A DNA stretch of 64,000 nucleotides, taken from Halomonas elongata DSM 2581. GTDB lineage: Bacteria; Pseudomonadota; Gammaproteobacteria; Pseudomonadales; Halomonadaceae. The notes below the pieces were generated by a model. The model was not told the origin of the DNA. It was given only the letters and a program-made list of their open reading frames with translations, and ran no database searches. The DNA is taken from the NCBI RefSeq assembly GCF_000196875.2, contig NC_014532.2, positions 3,410,001 through 3,474,000 of the forward strand, given 5' to 3'. Position 1 is the stretch's first letter. Each line of letters begins with the position of its first letter. Of the stretch, positions 9,148 through 17,884 are shown in pieces. The translations under genes and the position numbers were made by a program.

Positions 9148-9435
9148 ATGAATCAACGCGATGCCTTTATCGAACGCCTGAAGGAGAGCCTGGCCGAATG
9201 GAATGCCGAGATCGAGGCCCTGGCCGAGCGGGCGCGGCAGGCCGGTGACCGGACATCCGAGCGCCACCAGGAGGATATCGAGCGCCTGAAGGCACGACGC
9301 GACGAGGCCAGGCGCCGGCTCGACGAGCTGCAGGCCTCCGGCGAGGAAGCCTGGGACGACATGCGCCAGGGTGCCGACGAGGCCTGGGAGCACTTACGGG
9401 AGGCGTGGAAGCGGGCCAGCTCACGCTTCAAGTAG
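9148..9435 (+). CDS. Small soluble coiled-coil protein
   Basis: 95 residues, almost entirely charged and helical, rich in Glu, Arg, Ala and Leu with heptad-like spacing, and lacking a signal peptide or membrane span. A strong GGAGGAG ribosome site precedes the ATG at 9148; an in-frame GTG 12 bases upstream overlaps that site and is unlikely to be the start. Such short coiled-coil proteins in gammaproteobacteria are often annotated only as hypothetical or stress-related. It converges on the TelA-like gene, whose stop is 8 bases beyond its own. Function unknown. Confidence 0.7.
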   Translation: MNQRDAFIERLKESLAEWNAEIEALAERARQAGDRTSERHQEDIERLKARRDEARRRLDELQASGEEAWDDMRQGADEAWEHLREAWKRASSRFK

Positions 9436-9443
9436 AAAGCAGC

Positions 9444-10613
9444 TTAGCGCGACTCGTCGTCGCCCGGTTCGCCCCGATCCAGGCGCTCGGTCGCCGACCG
9501 CCCCTGCTGCGCCAGGCCCTCCAGGCGCTCGATCTGTGACGCCAGTTGCGGCAAGGCATCGCGCCGGTAATGCGCCAGGTCGTCGATGGCGCCCATGACA
9601 TCGCTGAAGGCACGCTCCAGCGACTGCATGTCCAGCGTCGCCGAGGAGGCCCGGGTCTGGATGTCCACGCCCTGTCGCTTCAGGGCCTCGGCGGTGCCGG
9701 CGATGGTTTCGGAGGTGGCGGCATTGAGCGACTCGATGCGTTCCAGCACCAGCCGCTGATTGGCCAGGGCCAGGGCCACCGTGGCCGCCACGCTGAGCGC
9801 CGAGACGGTGACGTTGATCGCCCGGTCCACGCCCCGCATCAACTCGCGGTTGTTGCGGATGATCACCTCGAGGGCCAGCACGCCCTGCTGGCTGACCGCC
9901 TGTTGCTGCTGGAGATCGAGAATTCGCTGGCGCAGCGGGAACAGCAGCTCCTCCTCGACGAAGCTGCGGCGCTGCTCATCGAGTTCCGGCAGGGCGTTTT
10001 CCAGGCGAGCGTCGATGGCGCGCCCCAGCGCGACCTGGCGTTCCAGTTGGCCGAGCGTCTCGCGCAGGGCCTGTTGATCGTCGCTCAGGGTCAGGTTGTC
10101 ACGGGCCAGCCGATCACGGCCGCTTTCCAGGTCGGCGATGATGGCATCGAGTGCCTGCTGGGCCGTCTCGAAGCGCTGGAAGTAACGCTGAAGGCGCGTC
10201 CCCACGCCCGGAATCAGCCGCCGCACGCGGTCCAGCGGTCCCGGCTCCAGGCGGTGATGGCGCGGATCCAGCCGGGTCATCCGGCCCCGCAAGTCCCCCA
10301 GGGCCTTGGCGACCGCCCCGCCGTCTTCCCCTTCGCGGGCCAGCTGATGCAGCGGCGTCTTGAGCATCTCGCTCTGATGGGCAGCCTGACGCTGAAGGTC
10401 GAGCCCCATCTCGTCCACCGCACGGCGCTGCTCGGCGGCGGCGCTGGCGTTATCGCCCAGGATCTCCTCGACGAAGGCCTCTGCCATTGCCTCGAGCTCC
10501 GGGTCCAGCGTCTCTCGATGGTCCGCTTCGTCCCGCTCCAGCTCCTCGGCGATACGCTCCACCGGTGGCAGCGACAGGCGGCTACCCGGCTTGTCCGCGG
10601 AGGCATCAGTCAT
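9444..10613 (-). CDS. TelA-family toxic anion resistance protein
   Basis: 389 residues, largely helical. The central 'LIPGVGTRLQRYFQRFETAQQALD' and the later 'RNNRELMRGVDRAINVTVSALSVAATVALALANQ' stretch match the TelA (PF05816) family, named after tellurite-resistance loci. The N-terminus is Glu-rich and disordered. The gene lies 32 bases downstream of the membrane protein gene at 10646, resembling the XpaC-TelA pairing seen in other bacteria. The molecular activity of TelA proteins is poorly defined; envelope-stress or toxic-anion tolerance roles have been reported. Family call is firm, physiological role open. Confidence 0.85.
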   Translation of the reverse strand: MTDASADKPGSRLSLPPVERIAEELERDEADHRETLDPELEAMAEAFVEEILGDNASAAAEQRRAVDEMGLDLQRQAAHQSEMLKTPLHQLAREGEDGGAVAKALGDLRGRMTRLDPRHHRLEPGPLDRVRRLIPGVGTRLQRYFQRFETAQQALDAIIADLESGRDRLARDNLTLSDDQQALRETLGQLERQVALGRAIDARLENALPELDEQRRSFVEEELLFPLRQRILDLQQQQAVSQQGVLALEVIIRNNRELMRGVDRAINVTVSALSVAATVALALANQRLVLERIESLNAATSETIAGTAEALKRQGVDIQTRASSATLDMQSLERAFSDVMGAIDDLAHYRRDALPQLASQIERLEGLAQQGRSATERLDRGEPGDDESR

Positions 10614-10645
10614 GGTGTTTCTCCTTTGTCAGCCTGGGGCTTGTC

Positions 10646-11578
10646 TCAATCGGATGAGTGCGGCTGTTGCCGTTGCCCATAACGCTCGGCCCCCTCGATG
10701 AAACGCCGCAGCTCGTCGCAGGCCCGTTCCGCGCCCAGGGCCGCCTTGGGGCGGCCGGTGACGACGCGTGACAGCGTCACCGCGGCATCGTCGAGCGCCG
10801 TCAGTGCCGCCTCGTTGCGCGCCGCGAGCCGTCGCAGGGCGATCTCGGTCTCCTCGATCAACGCCAGCCGTCGCCGCAGGGCTTCGGTCTCCTCGGCGGA
10901 CAGGCGCACGGCATCCTTGGCAAGCCGGCTGCGCACGTAGTCGACATCCATGCCGCGAATGCCCTTCGCTCGGTCGACCATGGCGTCGAAATCGTCCACC
11001 GCCCCCAGGCTCACCTGCTCGACCAGCGAGCGAGCCCGCTCGAAAGCCAGCTCGCCGGGCTCGAAGCGACTCTCCAGCACCTCGTTGACGTGACGATAAC
11101 GGCCATGGAGGCGATCGACCCGGGACGCCAGCTCGGGACGCTCGACGCCCAGCAGCTCGCCCTTGACGCGGCACAGGGCCTGGACGATCTCGTCGGCCCC
11201 CACCGGCGGACGAGATGGATCGAGCTCGACGACACCGGCCTCGGCACGTGCACGCTCGCGACGTCGGGCGGCCTCGAACCGACGCTGTTGGCGGCGCGTC
11301 CGCCAGCGACGCCAGCGCCGCTCCAGGGGCAGTTCGACGGCGATGGCCACCAGGCCCGCCAGCCAGCCCCACAGGCTGGGACCGAAACCGCCCCACAGCG
11401 ATGTCAGCCACATCAACAGGCTGATGAAGGGCAGCACGGCGCCGTAGCGCACCAGCACGCGCCAGCGCTGCGGATGCTCGATGGGCAGTGCCAGCCGCGG
11501 ATTCACCAGGCCGACCAGGCACCACGGCGGGCAAGTGAGGAACAGGCCATAGGCCGCTCCCTGCAGAAACTCCAGCAT
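10646..11578 (-). CDS. XpaC-like membrane protein paired with TelA
   Basis: About 310 residues from the ATG at 11578. Three hydrophobic segments occupy roughly the first 85 residues, followed by an Arg-rich linker and a long cytoplasmic helical domain. I prefer 11578 over the longer frame (from 11710) because the upstream extension is not membrane-like; GGAGG lies 12 bases before this ATG, which is slightly distant, so the start is uncertain. The position directly upstream of telA and the membrane-plus-helical layout recall XpaC partners, but sequence identity to XpaC could not be tested. It is divergent from the LuxR-family gene at 11731. Confidence 0.6.
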   Translation of the reverse strand: MLEFLQGAAYGLFLTCPPWCLVGLVNPRLALPIEHPQRWRVLVRYGAVLPFISLLMWLTSLWGGFGPSLWGWLAGLVAIAVELPLERRWRRWRTRRQQRRFEAARRRERARAEAGVVELDPSRPPVGADEIVQALCRVKGELLGVERPELASRVDRLHGRYRHVNEVLESRFEPGELAFERARSLVEQVSLGAVDDFDAMVDRAKGIRGMDVDYVRSRLAKDAVRLSAEETEALRRRLALIEETEIALRRLAARNEAALTALDDAAVTLSRVVTGRPKAALGAERACDELRRFIEGAERYGQRQQPHSSD

Positions 11579-11730
11579 GGTGTCGTCGATCCTCCCCTTT
11601 TGCTCGTCCGGCCCCTTCATGATGCGGTGCACGGCGCCGCTTAGCCAGCCCGCATTGCAGGGCGGCTCACCGAACGCCGCCGTGATATGCTGCCGGATGC
11701 AGTTCGTCATCCATCAGTACGGTAATCCTC

Positions 11731-12555
11731 GTGACCCCGACCGAGCATCTCGCCAATGCCGCCAGCCTGACCTGGCACCGTCACCTGGCCCGCCTGTTCC
11801 AGGCCGCCGCCGGCAGCGGCTTTCCGACCCTGCTGGAACAGACACTGCGCGAGCTGGTCGGTTTCGACACCATCCTGATCAATACCTACAAGGGACAACG
11901 GCGACCGCTGCTGATTCACGACAATTATCCGCCGGCACGGCGCGAGCAGGGCATCGAACGCTACCTGAGCCAGGCCTATCTGCTGGATCCCTTCTTCAAG
12001 GCCGTGTACGACGGCCTGGAGAGCGGCGCGCATCGGCTGCGCGAACTGGCCCCGGACCGGTTCGAGAGCAGCGACTACTATCATCACTATTACCGTGCCC
12101 TGGGGCTCACCGACGAGATCGGCCTGTTCGCCAGGGTCGATGCCGACGTGGTGATGGTGGTGTCGCTGGGATTTCGCGATGACGCGCCCCGGGTCACTCG
12201 CCGGGACCTGCAGGCATTGCGCCACATCGCGCCGGTACTGGAAGTCCTGCTCGGCGAATACTGGAAATGGCAGGAGCATCGCTTCCACCAGTGCCTGGAC
12301 GAACGGGAGCCGGTGGAAGAGGCCTTCGACAGCTTCGGCCAGGAGAGCCTGACGGCACGCGAACGGGAGATCGTGCGCCTGCTGCTGGCCGGCCACTCCA
12401 CCAAGTCGGCAGCCCGCGAGCTGGGCATCAGCGACGGCACCGTCAAGGTCCACCGCAAGCATCTCTACCAACGCCTCGAGGTTTCCAGCCAGTCGCAACT
12501 CTTCCGGCTGTTTCTCGACCATGTGGCACTGGTCTCGCGTCAGCAGAGCGGCTGA
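11731..12555 (+). CDS. LuxR-family transcriptional regulator
   Basis: 274 residues. The C-terminal helix-turn-helix starts with L-T-A-R-E-R-E-I-V-R-L-L-L-A-G-H and continues G-I-S-D-G-T-V-K-V-H-R-K-H-L-Y, the standard GerE/LuxR DNA-binding domain (about 208-265). The N-terminal half is GAF-like in feel and lacks the Trp/Tyr/Asp pattern of acyl-homoserine-lactone binding domains, so I do not call it a quorum sensor. Translation appears to start at a GTG at 11731. Targets are unknown; the divergent TelA-block operon and the convergent DUF2182 gene are its neighbours. Confidence 0.8.
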   Translation: MTPTEHLANAASLTWHRHLARLFQAAAGSGFPTLLEQTLRELVGFDTILINTYKGQRRPLLIHDNYPPARREQGIERYLSQAYLLDPFFKAVYDGLESGAHRLRELAPDRFESSDYYHHYYRALGLTDEIGLFARVDADVVMVVSLGFRDDAPRVTRRDLQALRHIAPVLEVLLGEYWKWQEHRFHQCLDEREPVEEAFDSFGQESLTAREREIVRLLLAGHSTKSAARELGISDGTVKVHRKHLYQRLEVSSQSQLFRLFLDHVALVSRQQSG

Positions 12556-12579
12556 GCGCCCCCTCCAACGGGTAGCGCC

Positions 12580-13359
12580 TCAGGTCAGGGCCACCCACAG
12601 GGCCATCCCGCCCCAGGCCACCAGAACGCCGCCCAGAAGGCGCCCCAGCCAGTGGCCGGCCGGAGCCAGCTTCTCGACCAGCACCCAGAGCGCCAGCCCG
12701 GCAATCCAGACCAGACTCATGACGCCGCCGACGAACAGCAGCAGCATCAGCATCCAGCAGCAACCGAGACAATAGGCGCCGTGATGCAGCCCCATCACCA
12801 AGGCGCCCCGCCTGCCCTCGCGCCACCGGGTGAGCACAAACTCCAGCGGCGAACGGCAATGGCGCAGGCAGGCCTCCTTGAGCGGCGACCACTGGTAGAG
12901 CCCGGCTCCGATCAGCACCAATCCCGCCACTCCCTGGCTGGTGAGAGCCAGCATCGGCGACAGCAGTACGGCCTGTTGCAGTCCATACTGCAGCAATACC
13001 GCCACCAGGCTGAACAGCATCCAGATGATCAGGTAGCCGGAGGCGAAGAGACCCGTCGCCGCGGCAGCCTCTCCACGGGCGCGACGTCGACGGGTCAGGG
13101 TGGCATGCAGCAGAAGCATGGGGGCAGCACTGGGCAGCATCATCGCCACCATCATCAAGCCCCACATCAACAACATCAGTCCCGCCTCGAGGAGCGTCCA
13201 GGCACCCCCCGTCGCGGTCATCAGCAGGCTCCCGCCACGTGCCATCAGGGCAGCCTCGGCGATCAAGTAGGTCCAGCACAGAACAATGACCAGGCTCAGG
13301 CCGCCAAGCATCCACCGCCGATCGTGGCGTAACAGCCGCTCCAGCGGGCTCGCTTGCAT
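12580..13359 (-). CDS. DUF2182 integral membrane protein
   Basis: 259 residues with about six to seven membrane segments. The block L-M-W-G-L-M-M-V-A-M-M-L-P-S-A-A-P and the later H-H-G-A-Y-C-L-G-C-C-W-M motif are diagnostic of DUF2182 (PF09948), described as predicted metal-binding membrane proteins. The Met- and Cys-rich segments fit that idea. It follows the DUF1326 gene by 11 bases on the same strand; DUF2182 and DUF1326 genes are commonly paired. Function is not established. Confidence 0.88.
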   Translation of the reverse strand: MQASPLERLLRHDRRWMLGGLSLVIVLCWTYLIAEAALMARGGSLLMTATGGAWTLLEAGLMLLMWGLMMVAMMLPSAAPMLLLHATLTRRRRARGEAAAATGLFASGYLIIWMLFSLVAVLLQYGLQQAVLLSPMLALTSQGVAGLVLIGAGLYQWSPLKEACLRHCRSPLEFVLTRWREGRRGALVMGLHHGAYCLGCCWMLMLLLFVGGVMSLVWIAGLALWVLVEKLAPAGHWLGRLLGGVLVAWGGMALWVALT

Positions 13360-13370
13360 GTCGAAGCCTC

Positions 13371-14003
13371 CTAGGCGACGACTCCCTGGGGCGTCTGGAT
13401 CACATGGGCCAGGGTGCTGTGGGACCCACGGGTCGTGAAGGCCAGATCACCGGTACTATCGATATCCGCCGAGGCCACCTCGCCCTCGAGATGCTCGAAG
13501 CCTTCCGGCATCACGACCCGAATGCGATGAGGCTCTTCGGTCACGGGGTTGCGGATCGGCGTCACTCGGGAGCTCAGGGCACCGGGAATCTCGATGCGGG
13601 CCGTACGCCCGGCCATGTCGAACTCGAACTCGATCGACGCGATGATGGGATCATGCAGCCGAGCCACGATCAGGCTGAAGATATGGAAGAGCGTGCCTTC
13701 GTTGGAATGCGCCCCGGAGAGGATCTCGGACAGCGCCTCGAGCTGCTCCGGGCTGGCGCTTTCGTCGATCAACGGCTGAGCATCCCCGTTGCCCTCGTGC
13801 AGCGGCCCCGGGAACTTCACTACCACGAAGAAACTCAGGCCGTCGAGGCGAGTGTCGCCGAAATGACCGGAGGCGATGTGCATGCCCAGAAAGCCCAGAC
13901 ACTCCCCCTCGGTGGGAGGTGCCAGGAAGTCGCAGGGACAACCGAAGGCGCAATTGCAGTTCTTTAGCCAGTCTCCTTCAAGACGCCAGTCTTGGCAGGA
14001 CAT
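13371..14003 (-). CDS. DUF1326 domain protein
   Basis: 210 residues. The N-terminus (W-L-K-N-C-N-C-A-F-G-C-P-C-D-F) carries the clustered cysteines that define DUF1326 (PF07040). The protein is otherwise soluble with no signal peptide. It is first in a two-gene operon with the DUF2182 membrane protein. The Cys cluster suggests metal or redox chemistry, but this is inference. An AGGAGG-like site precedes the ATG. Confidence 0.88.
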   Translation of the reverse strand: MSCQDWRLEGDWLKNCNCAFGCPCDFLAPPTEGECLGFLGMHIASGHFGDTRLDGLSFFVVVKFPGPLHEGNGDAQPLIDESASPEQLEALSEILSGAHSNEGTLFHIFSLIVARLHDPIIASIEFEFDMAGRTARIEIPGALSSRVTPIRNPVTEEPHRIRVVMPEGFEHLEGEVASADIDSTGDLAFTTRGSHSTLAHVIQTPQGVVA

Positions 14004-14124
14004 GATGGAACCCTCCTCTTAGCCGTCGGACAACGGCCGGTGGCCGGATTGGTCGCCGGCCTGTGAGGCTCCTTCCGGGAGCAGGATATCTTTCTCCCTG
14101 TCTTGCACAGTGTAGACACAAAAC

Positions 14125-14262
14125 CATCGTCTCCGGGCCATCGAACACCCTCGGCCCGATGAACCGGCTCTGCCCATTCCGCCCTTCGTCACCGATACGC
14201 GGCGTCAAGAACGGCGGCTTCTCCGAAGGGCTTGAGGATGATGCTGTTGGCGGCACCGGTCG
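14125..14262 (-). pseudogene. Decayed aldehyde dehydrogenase fragment
   Basis: Read on the minus strand, this stretch encodes A-A-N-S-I-I-L-K-P and, after a one-base insertion, S-E-K-P-P-F-L. It then jumps to R-N-G-Q-S-R-F-I-G-P-R-V-F-D-G-P-E-T-M. These match two separate parts of the intact aldehyde dehydrogenase at 16304 (N-S-V-I-L-K-P-S-E-K-S-P and Q-N-G-K-G-L-F-I-A-P-T-V-F-D-G-V-T-D-R-M). It therefore looks like a remnant with a frameshift and a large internal deletion. The rest of the 14004-14358 gap holds the DUF1326 promoter region and the terminator at 14270. Confidence 0.6.
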
Positions 14263-14269
14263 CGCCACG

Positions 14270-14292
14270 AAAAAGCCGGCCCGAGGGCCGGC
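14270..14292 (-). terminator. Rho-independent terminator of the amidohydrolase gene
   Basis: A perfect GC-rich palindrome, GCCGGCCC-GA-GGGCCGGC (14275-14292), is followed on the minus strand by a run of five T. It lies 66 bases past the amidohydrolase stop and would end the minus-strand amine-catabolic operon. Confidence 0.75.
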
Positions 14293-14358
14293 AAACGACG
14301 TGGAAAGCGTTCCCCAATGGCACGTCGACGAAACGGGAGGGGCCGCGGAGTCAGCGGC

Positions 14359-16254
14359 CTAGGGCCGGAAGTCCTCGGCACGATGGACGACGTCGCCGCC
14401 GACCATGGTCATCAGCACCCGGGTCTCGGAAATGTCCTCGGCCGGAATCTCGAAGAGGTTCTGATCGAGGATCAGCAGGTCGGCCAGCTTGCCCTCCTCG
14501 AGCGAGCCGGTGGCCTCGTCCTGGTGCATCGCATAGGCGGCGTTGAGAGTGATGCCACGGATCGCCGCCTCGAGCGACAGCGCCTGGCGTTCGGCATTGA
14601 GATCGCCGGCATAGCTCGGAAACTCCGGCCCCCAGTCGGCCTCGCGCAACACCGCCGCCTCGATGGCGAACCAGTGATCCAGCGGGTCGACAGGATAATC
14701 GCTGCCATAGGCGATCCTGGCGCCCGCCGCGGCGAGATCCCCCTCCGGCTCGTAACCGGCCCAGCGCTCCGGGCCGAGATAAGGCTTCACCGCATCCGTC
14801 GAGTCGGGCGCCGGCTTGGCCCATTGATAGGACATCACCGGCACGACGCCGAGCTGTGCAAAGCGCTCGTGGTCGGCCTCGTCGACCAGCTCGGCATGGG
14901 ACATCAGCGGCCGTGATCCACCGGCACGCTCATAGCCGCTCGCCTCCGCTGCGGTCGTGTCCTCGGCCCGCAGCATGGCGAAGGCATCCAGGGTGTTGCG
15001 CACGGCACGGTCGCCGATGGCATGGATCTGCGTCTGGTAGCCACGCTCGGCGAAGCGCGATGCCATCTCGCCCAGCGTCTCGCCATCGATGTAGGCCTCG
15101 CCGCGATTGTCGCCAGGTATCCATCGCGGGCTCTCCTCGCTGCCCGCGTTGACGCGATAGGGCTCCAGCAGGGCCGCCGTCTGGGTGGGTGCCTGCAGGA
15201 TGCCGTCGGCCATCACCTCGCCCACGCCATCGACGGAGACACCGGGCTCGGCCACCAGGCGCGGTCCTTCCGGAGATTGCGGACGCCAGGCGTAGACCTG
15301 TTGCGGCAATTGCCCGGTGTGTTCGTAAGCGTTGCGGATGGCATCGAGTTCGTCGATGAAGGCCGACAATTCCTCGCCGCGCCTGGCACCGGAATCGATC
15401 AGGAAGTGTGCCCGGGCCGTCAGGCCGTGGGCCTCGCGCAACCGGGCAAAACTCTTCACCGTCTCGCGCGACTCGCTCTGCGCCTGGAAGCTGGTGACGC
15501 CTTCCTCGGCGAGCACCTCCATGCCGCGCCGGGCCGCCTCGACGGGATCCAGCGGCGGCCGTTCGGGCATCGCGTCATCCACCAGGAACTGAGCATCGTC
15601 GTAGAGCCAGCCGTTCGGTTGTCCCCGATCGTCGTGCTTGATGACGCCGCCTTCCGGATCCGGCGTGTCGGCATCGATGCCAGCCAGTTCGAGGGCCCGG
15701 GAGTTGGCCAGTGCCGAGTGCCCCCAGACGTCACGGACGATGATCGGCCGGTCGGTGTCGAGCTCGTCCAGCACCTTCCGGGTCACCTGGGTGCCTTTCG
15801 GCTTGAGGAACTGCACGTACCAGTTCTCGACTACCAGCCAGTCGTCGCTTCCCGAGCCGAAATCAGGGTTGGCGAGGCAGCCCTCGATGTGCGAGGTGAA
15901 CTCATCGACGCTCAGCGGCCGATAGTCGAGATCGCACTGGGCACGACCGGCGGTGATGCCATGGATGTGGGCATCCTGCAGCCCCGGCATCACCATCCGG
16001 CCTTCCAGGTCGATCACCCGAGTTTCCGGGCCGACATAGGCGTCGACGCCCGACTCGTCGCCGACGTAGGTGATCACGCCGTCGCGTACCGCCAATGCCG
16101 AGGCAGTGGAATGCTCGGCGTCGACGGTATAGATGCTGCCGTCGCGCAATACGGTATCCGCCGCCGACGGCGCATCAGCGGCGGCACCAACGCTCAGGGT
16201 GGCCAGTGCACCGGCGATCAGGACGTGACTCGGATTGGGAGTCAGAATGGTCAT
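14359..16254 (-). CDS. Exported YtcJ-like amidohydrolase (Amidohydro_3)
   Basis: 631 residues. A signal peptide (hydrophobic stretch about 9-22, likely cleavage after A-A-A near 25) predicts export. The mature part shows the amidohydrolase fold: M-P-G-L-Q-D-A-H-I-H with the HxH metal pair, later I-H-A-I-G-D-R-A-V and Y-G-S-D-Y-P-V-D-P-L, as in YtcJ/LAF-type enzymes. I start at the ATG at 16254 because GGAGGG lies 9 bases upstream; the frame extends to 16290 without support. It is the last gene after the M20 hydrolase and aldehyde dehydrogenase. Enzymes of this group remove N-acyl, formyl or carbamoyl groups, so an extracytoplasmic amide linked to amine use is plausible. Confidence 0.82.
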   Translation of the reverse strand: MTILTPNPSHVLIAGALATLSVGAAADAPSAADTVLRDGSIYTVDAEHSTASALAVRDGVITYVGDESGVDAYVGPETRVIDLEGRMVMPGLQDAHIHGITAGRAQCDLDYRPLSVDEFTSHIEGCLANPDFGSGSDDWLVVENWYVQFLKPKGTQVTRKVLDELDTDRPIIVRDVWGHSALANSRALELAGIDADTPDPEGGVIKHDDRGQPNGWLYDDAQFLVDDAMPERPPLDPVEAARRGMEVLAEEGVTSFQAQSESRETVKSFARLREAHGLTARAHFLIDSGARRGEELSAFIDELDAIRNAYEHTGQLPQQVYAWRPQSPEGPRLVAEPGVSVDGVGEVMADGILQAPTQTAALLEPYRVNAGSEESPRWIPGDNRGEAYIDGETLGEMASRFAERGYQTQIHAIGDRAVRNTLDAFAMLRAEDTTAAEASGYERAGGSRPLMSHAELVDEADHERFAQLGVVPVMSYQWAKPAPDSTDAVKPYLGPERWAGYEPEGDLAAAGARIAYGSDYPVDPLDHWFAIEAAVLREADWGPEFPSYAGDLNAERQALSLEAAIRGITLNAAYAMHQDEATGSLEEGKLADLLILDQNLFEIPAEDISETRVLMTMVGGDVVHRAEDFRP

Positions 16255-16303
16255 TGTTGTTGTCCCTCCGTTGGTAGTTGAGTCCTGCAAGTCCGCATGA
16301 CGC

Positions 16304-17869
16304 TCAGGGCGCGGGAGTCAGCGACATCCAGACGGCCTTGAGGTCGGAGTACTCCTCCAGCGAGTGGTGCGACTTGTCGCGGCCGTTGCCCGACTGCTTG
16401 ACGCCGCCGAAGGGCACCGTCTGGTCCATGTCCGCCCAGTTGTTGACGAACACCTGGCCCGAACGCAGCCGCCGCGTCACCCGCATGATGCGGTCGATGT
16501 CCTGGCTCCACAGCCCCGCCGCCAGGCCGTAGTCGCTGTCGTTGGCCAGACGCACGGCCTCTTCCTCGGTGTCGAAGCCGAACACCGCCAGTACCGGGCC
16601 GAAGATCTCCTCGCGGCCGATGGCCATACGGTCGGTAACGCCGTCGAACACCGTCGGGGCGATGAACAGCCCCTTGCCATTCTGCGCCTCGCCGTCCAGC
16701 GCCCGGCCACCGGTGCGCAGGGTCGCGCCTTCTTCGACGCCCCGGCGGATATATTCCAGGATGCGGGCATGCTGCGTTTCATCGACGATCGCGCCCATGA
16801 AGCTGGCCGGGTCCAGCGGGTCGCCGGGCTGCATGCGCTCGGCGGCGGCCAGCACCTTGTCGACGAAGGCCTCGCGGATCGAATTCTCGACCAGCAACCG
16901 CGAGCCGGCGATGCACACCTCGCCCTGGTTGTGGAAGATCGCCGCGGCGGCATGCTCGGCCACCCGATCCAGGTCCTTGCAGTCGGCGAAGATCAGGTTC
17001 GGGCTCTTGCCGCCGCACTCCAGGAAGACCTTCTTGAGGTTCGACTGGCCGGCGTACTGCATCAGCTGCTTGCCGACCCCGGTGGAACCGGTGAAGGCCA
17101 GGCAGTCGACCTCCATGGACAGCGCCAGCGCCTTGCCCACGGTATGACCGAAGCCCGGCAGCACCTGGAAGACGCCGCGCGGCAGCCCGGCCTCGCGAGT
17201 CAGCTGCGCCAGGCGCAGCGCCGAGAGCGGCGACTTCTCCGAGGGCTTGAGGATGACGCTGTTGCCGGCGGCGAGAGCCGGGCCGATCTTCCAGGCAGTC
17301 ATCATCATCGGGAAGTTCCAGGGCACGATGGAGGCCACCACGCCCAGCGGCTCGCGCATCACCAGGCCCAGGCTATCCTCGCCGGTGGGGGCGATTTCGC
17401 CGTAGAGCTTGTCGATGGACTCGGCATGATGGCGAATGCAGCCGATGGCGCCGGCCATGTCGCCCATGGCGCTCGATACCGGCTTGCCCATGTCCAGGCT
17501 GTCGAGCAGCGCCAGCTCGTGGCGGTGCGCCTCCATCAGTTCGGCCAGGCGCAGCAGCACGGCCTTGCGTTCGCCCGGCGCGCGCCGCGACCACTCGCCG
17601 CCGTCGAAGGCGCGGCGGGCCACGGCCACCGCCGCTTCGGCATCGGCGGCGTCACAACTGGCCACCTCGGCGAGCGGCTCGCCGGTGGCCGGATTGGCGG
17701 TGGTGAAGGTCTCGCCGCCAATGGCCGCGACGAAGGCATCGTCGACATAGGCACGGGTCTCGAGCCCCCGCTCGGTTCGCAGGCGCTCGGCCAGCGCCCG
17801 CCAGTCGGCATGGGTTTCGGGCGCCTCGGTGGCGAGAATCGGCGTCTCGGATCGGGTCATGTCGTTCAT
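16304..17869 (-). CDS. NAD(P)-dependent aldehyde dehydrogenase, PuuC-like
   Basis: 521 residues with all core ALDH motifs: P-W-N-F-P-M-M-M, G-N-S-V-I-L-K-P-S-E, F-T-G-S-T-G-V-G, catalytic glutamate in L-E-C-G-G-K-S-P, and catalytic cysteine in G-E-V-C-I-A-G-S-R. The extended N-terminus and overall pattern resemble PuuC-type gamma-glutamyl-aminobutyraldehyde or aminoaldehyde dehydrogenases. AGGAGG sits 5 bases before the ATG. It lies 15 bases downstream of the M20 hydrolase gene. With the aminotransferase and agmatine deiminase on the other side it could oxidise 4-aminobutanal or its carbamoyl derivative. Substrate is inferred from context. Confidence 0.88.
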   Translation of the reverse strand: MNDMTRSETPILATEAPETHADWRALAERLRTERGLETRAYVDDAFVAAIGGETFTTANPATGEPLAEVASCDAADAEAAVAVARRAFDGGEWSRRAPGERKAVLLRLAELMEAHRHELALLDSLDMGKPVSSAMGDMAGAIGCIRHHAESIDKLYGEIAPTGEDSLGLVMREPLGVVASIVPWNFPMMMTAWKIGPALAAGNSVILKPSEKSPLSALRLAQLTREAGLPRGVFQVLPGFGHTVGKALALSMEVDCLAFTGSTGVGKQLMQYAGQSNLKKVFLECGGKSPNLIFADCKDLDRVAEHAAAAIFHNQGEVCIAGSRLLVENSIREAFVDKVLAAAERMQPGDPLDPASFMGAIVDETQHARILEYIRRGVEEGATLRTGGRALDGEAQNGKGLFIAPTVFDGVTDRMAIGREEIFGPVLAVFGFDTEEEAVRLANDSDYGLAAGLWSQDIDRIMRVTRRLRSGQVFVNNWADMDQTVPFGGVKQSGNGRDKSHHSLEEYSDLKAVWMSLTPAP

Positions 17870-17884
17870 GTCGACCTCCTGTTA

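Noticed and set aside
5535..11578. Anti-phage defence island (ATP-grasp, hydrolase, TelA, small coiled coil)
   Set aside because: None of these matches a known defence system and no nuclease, TIR, reverse transcriptase or integrase is nearby.
11731..12555. Quorum-sensing LuxR receptor
   Set aside because: The HTH is LuxR-type, but the N-terminal half lacks the conserved acyl-homoserine-lactone pocket residues and no luxI-like gene is near.
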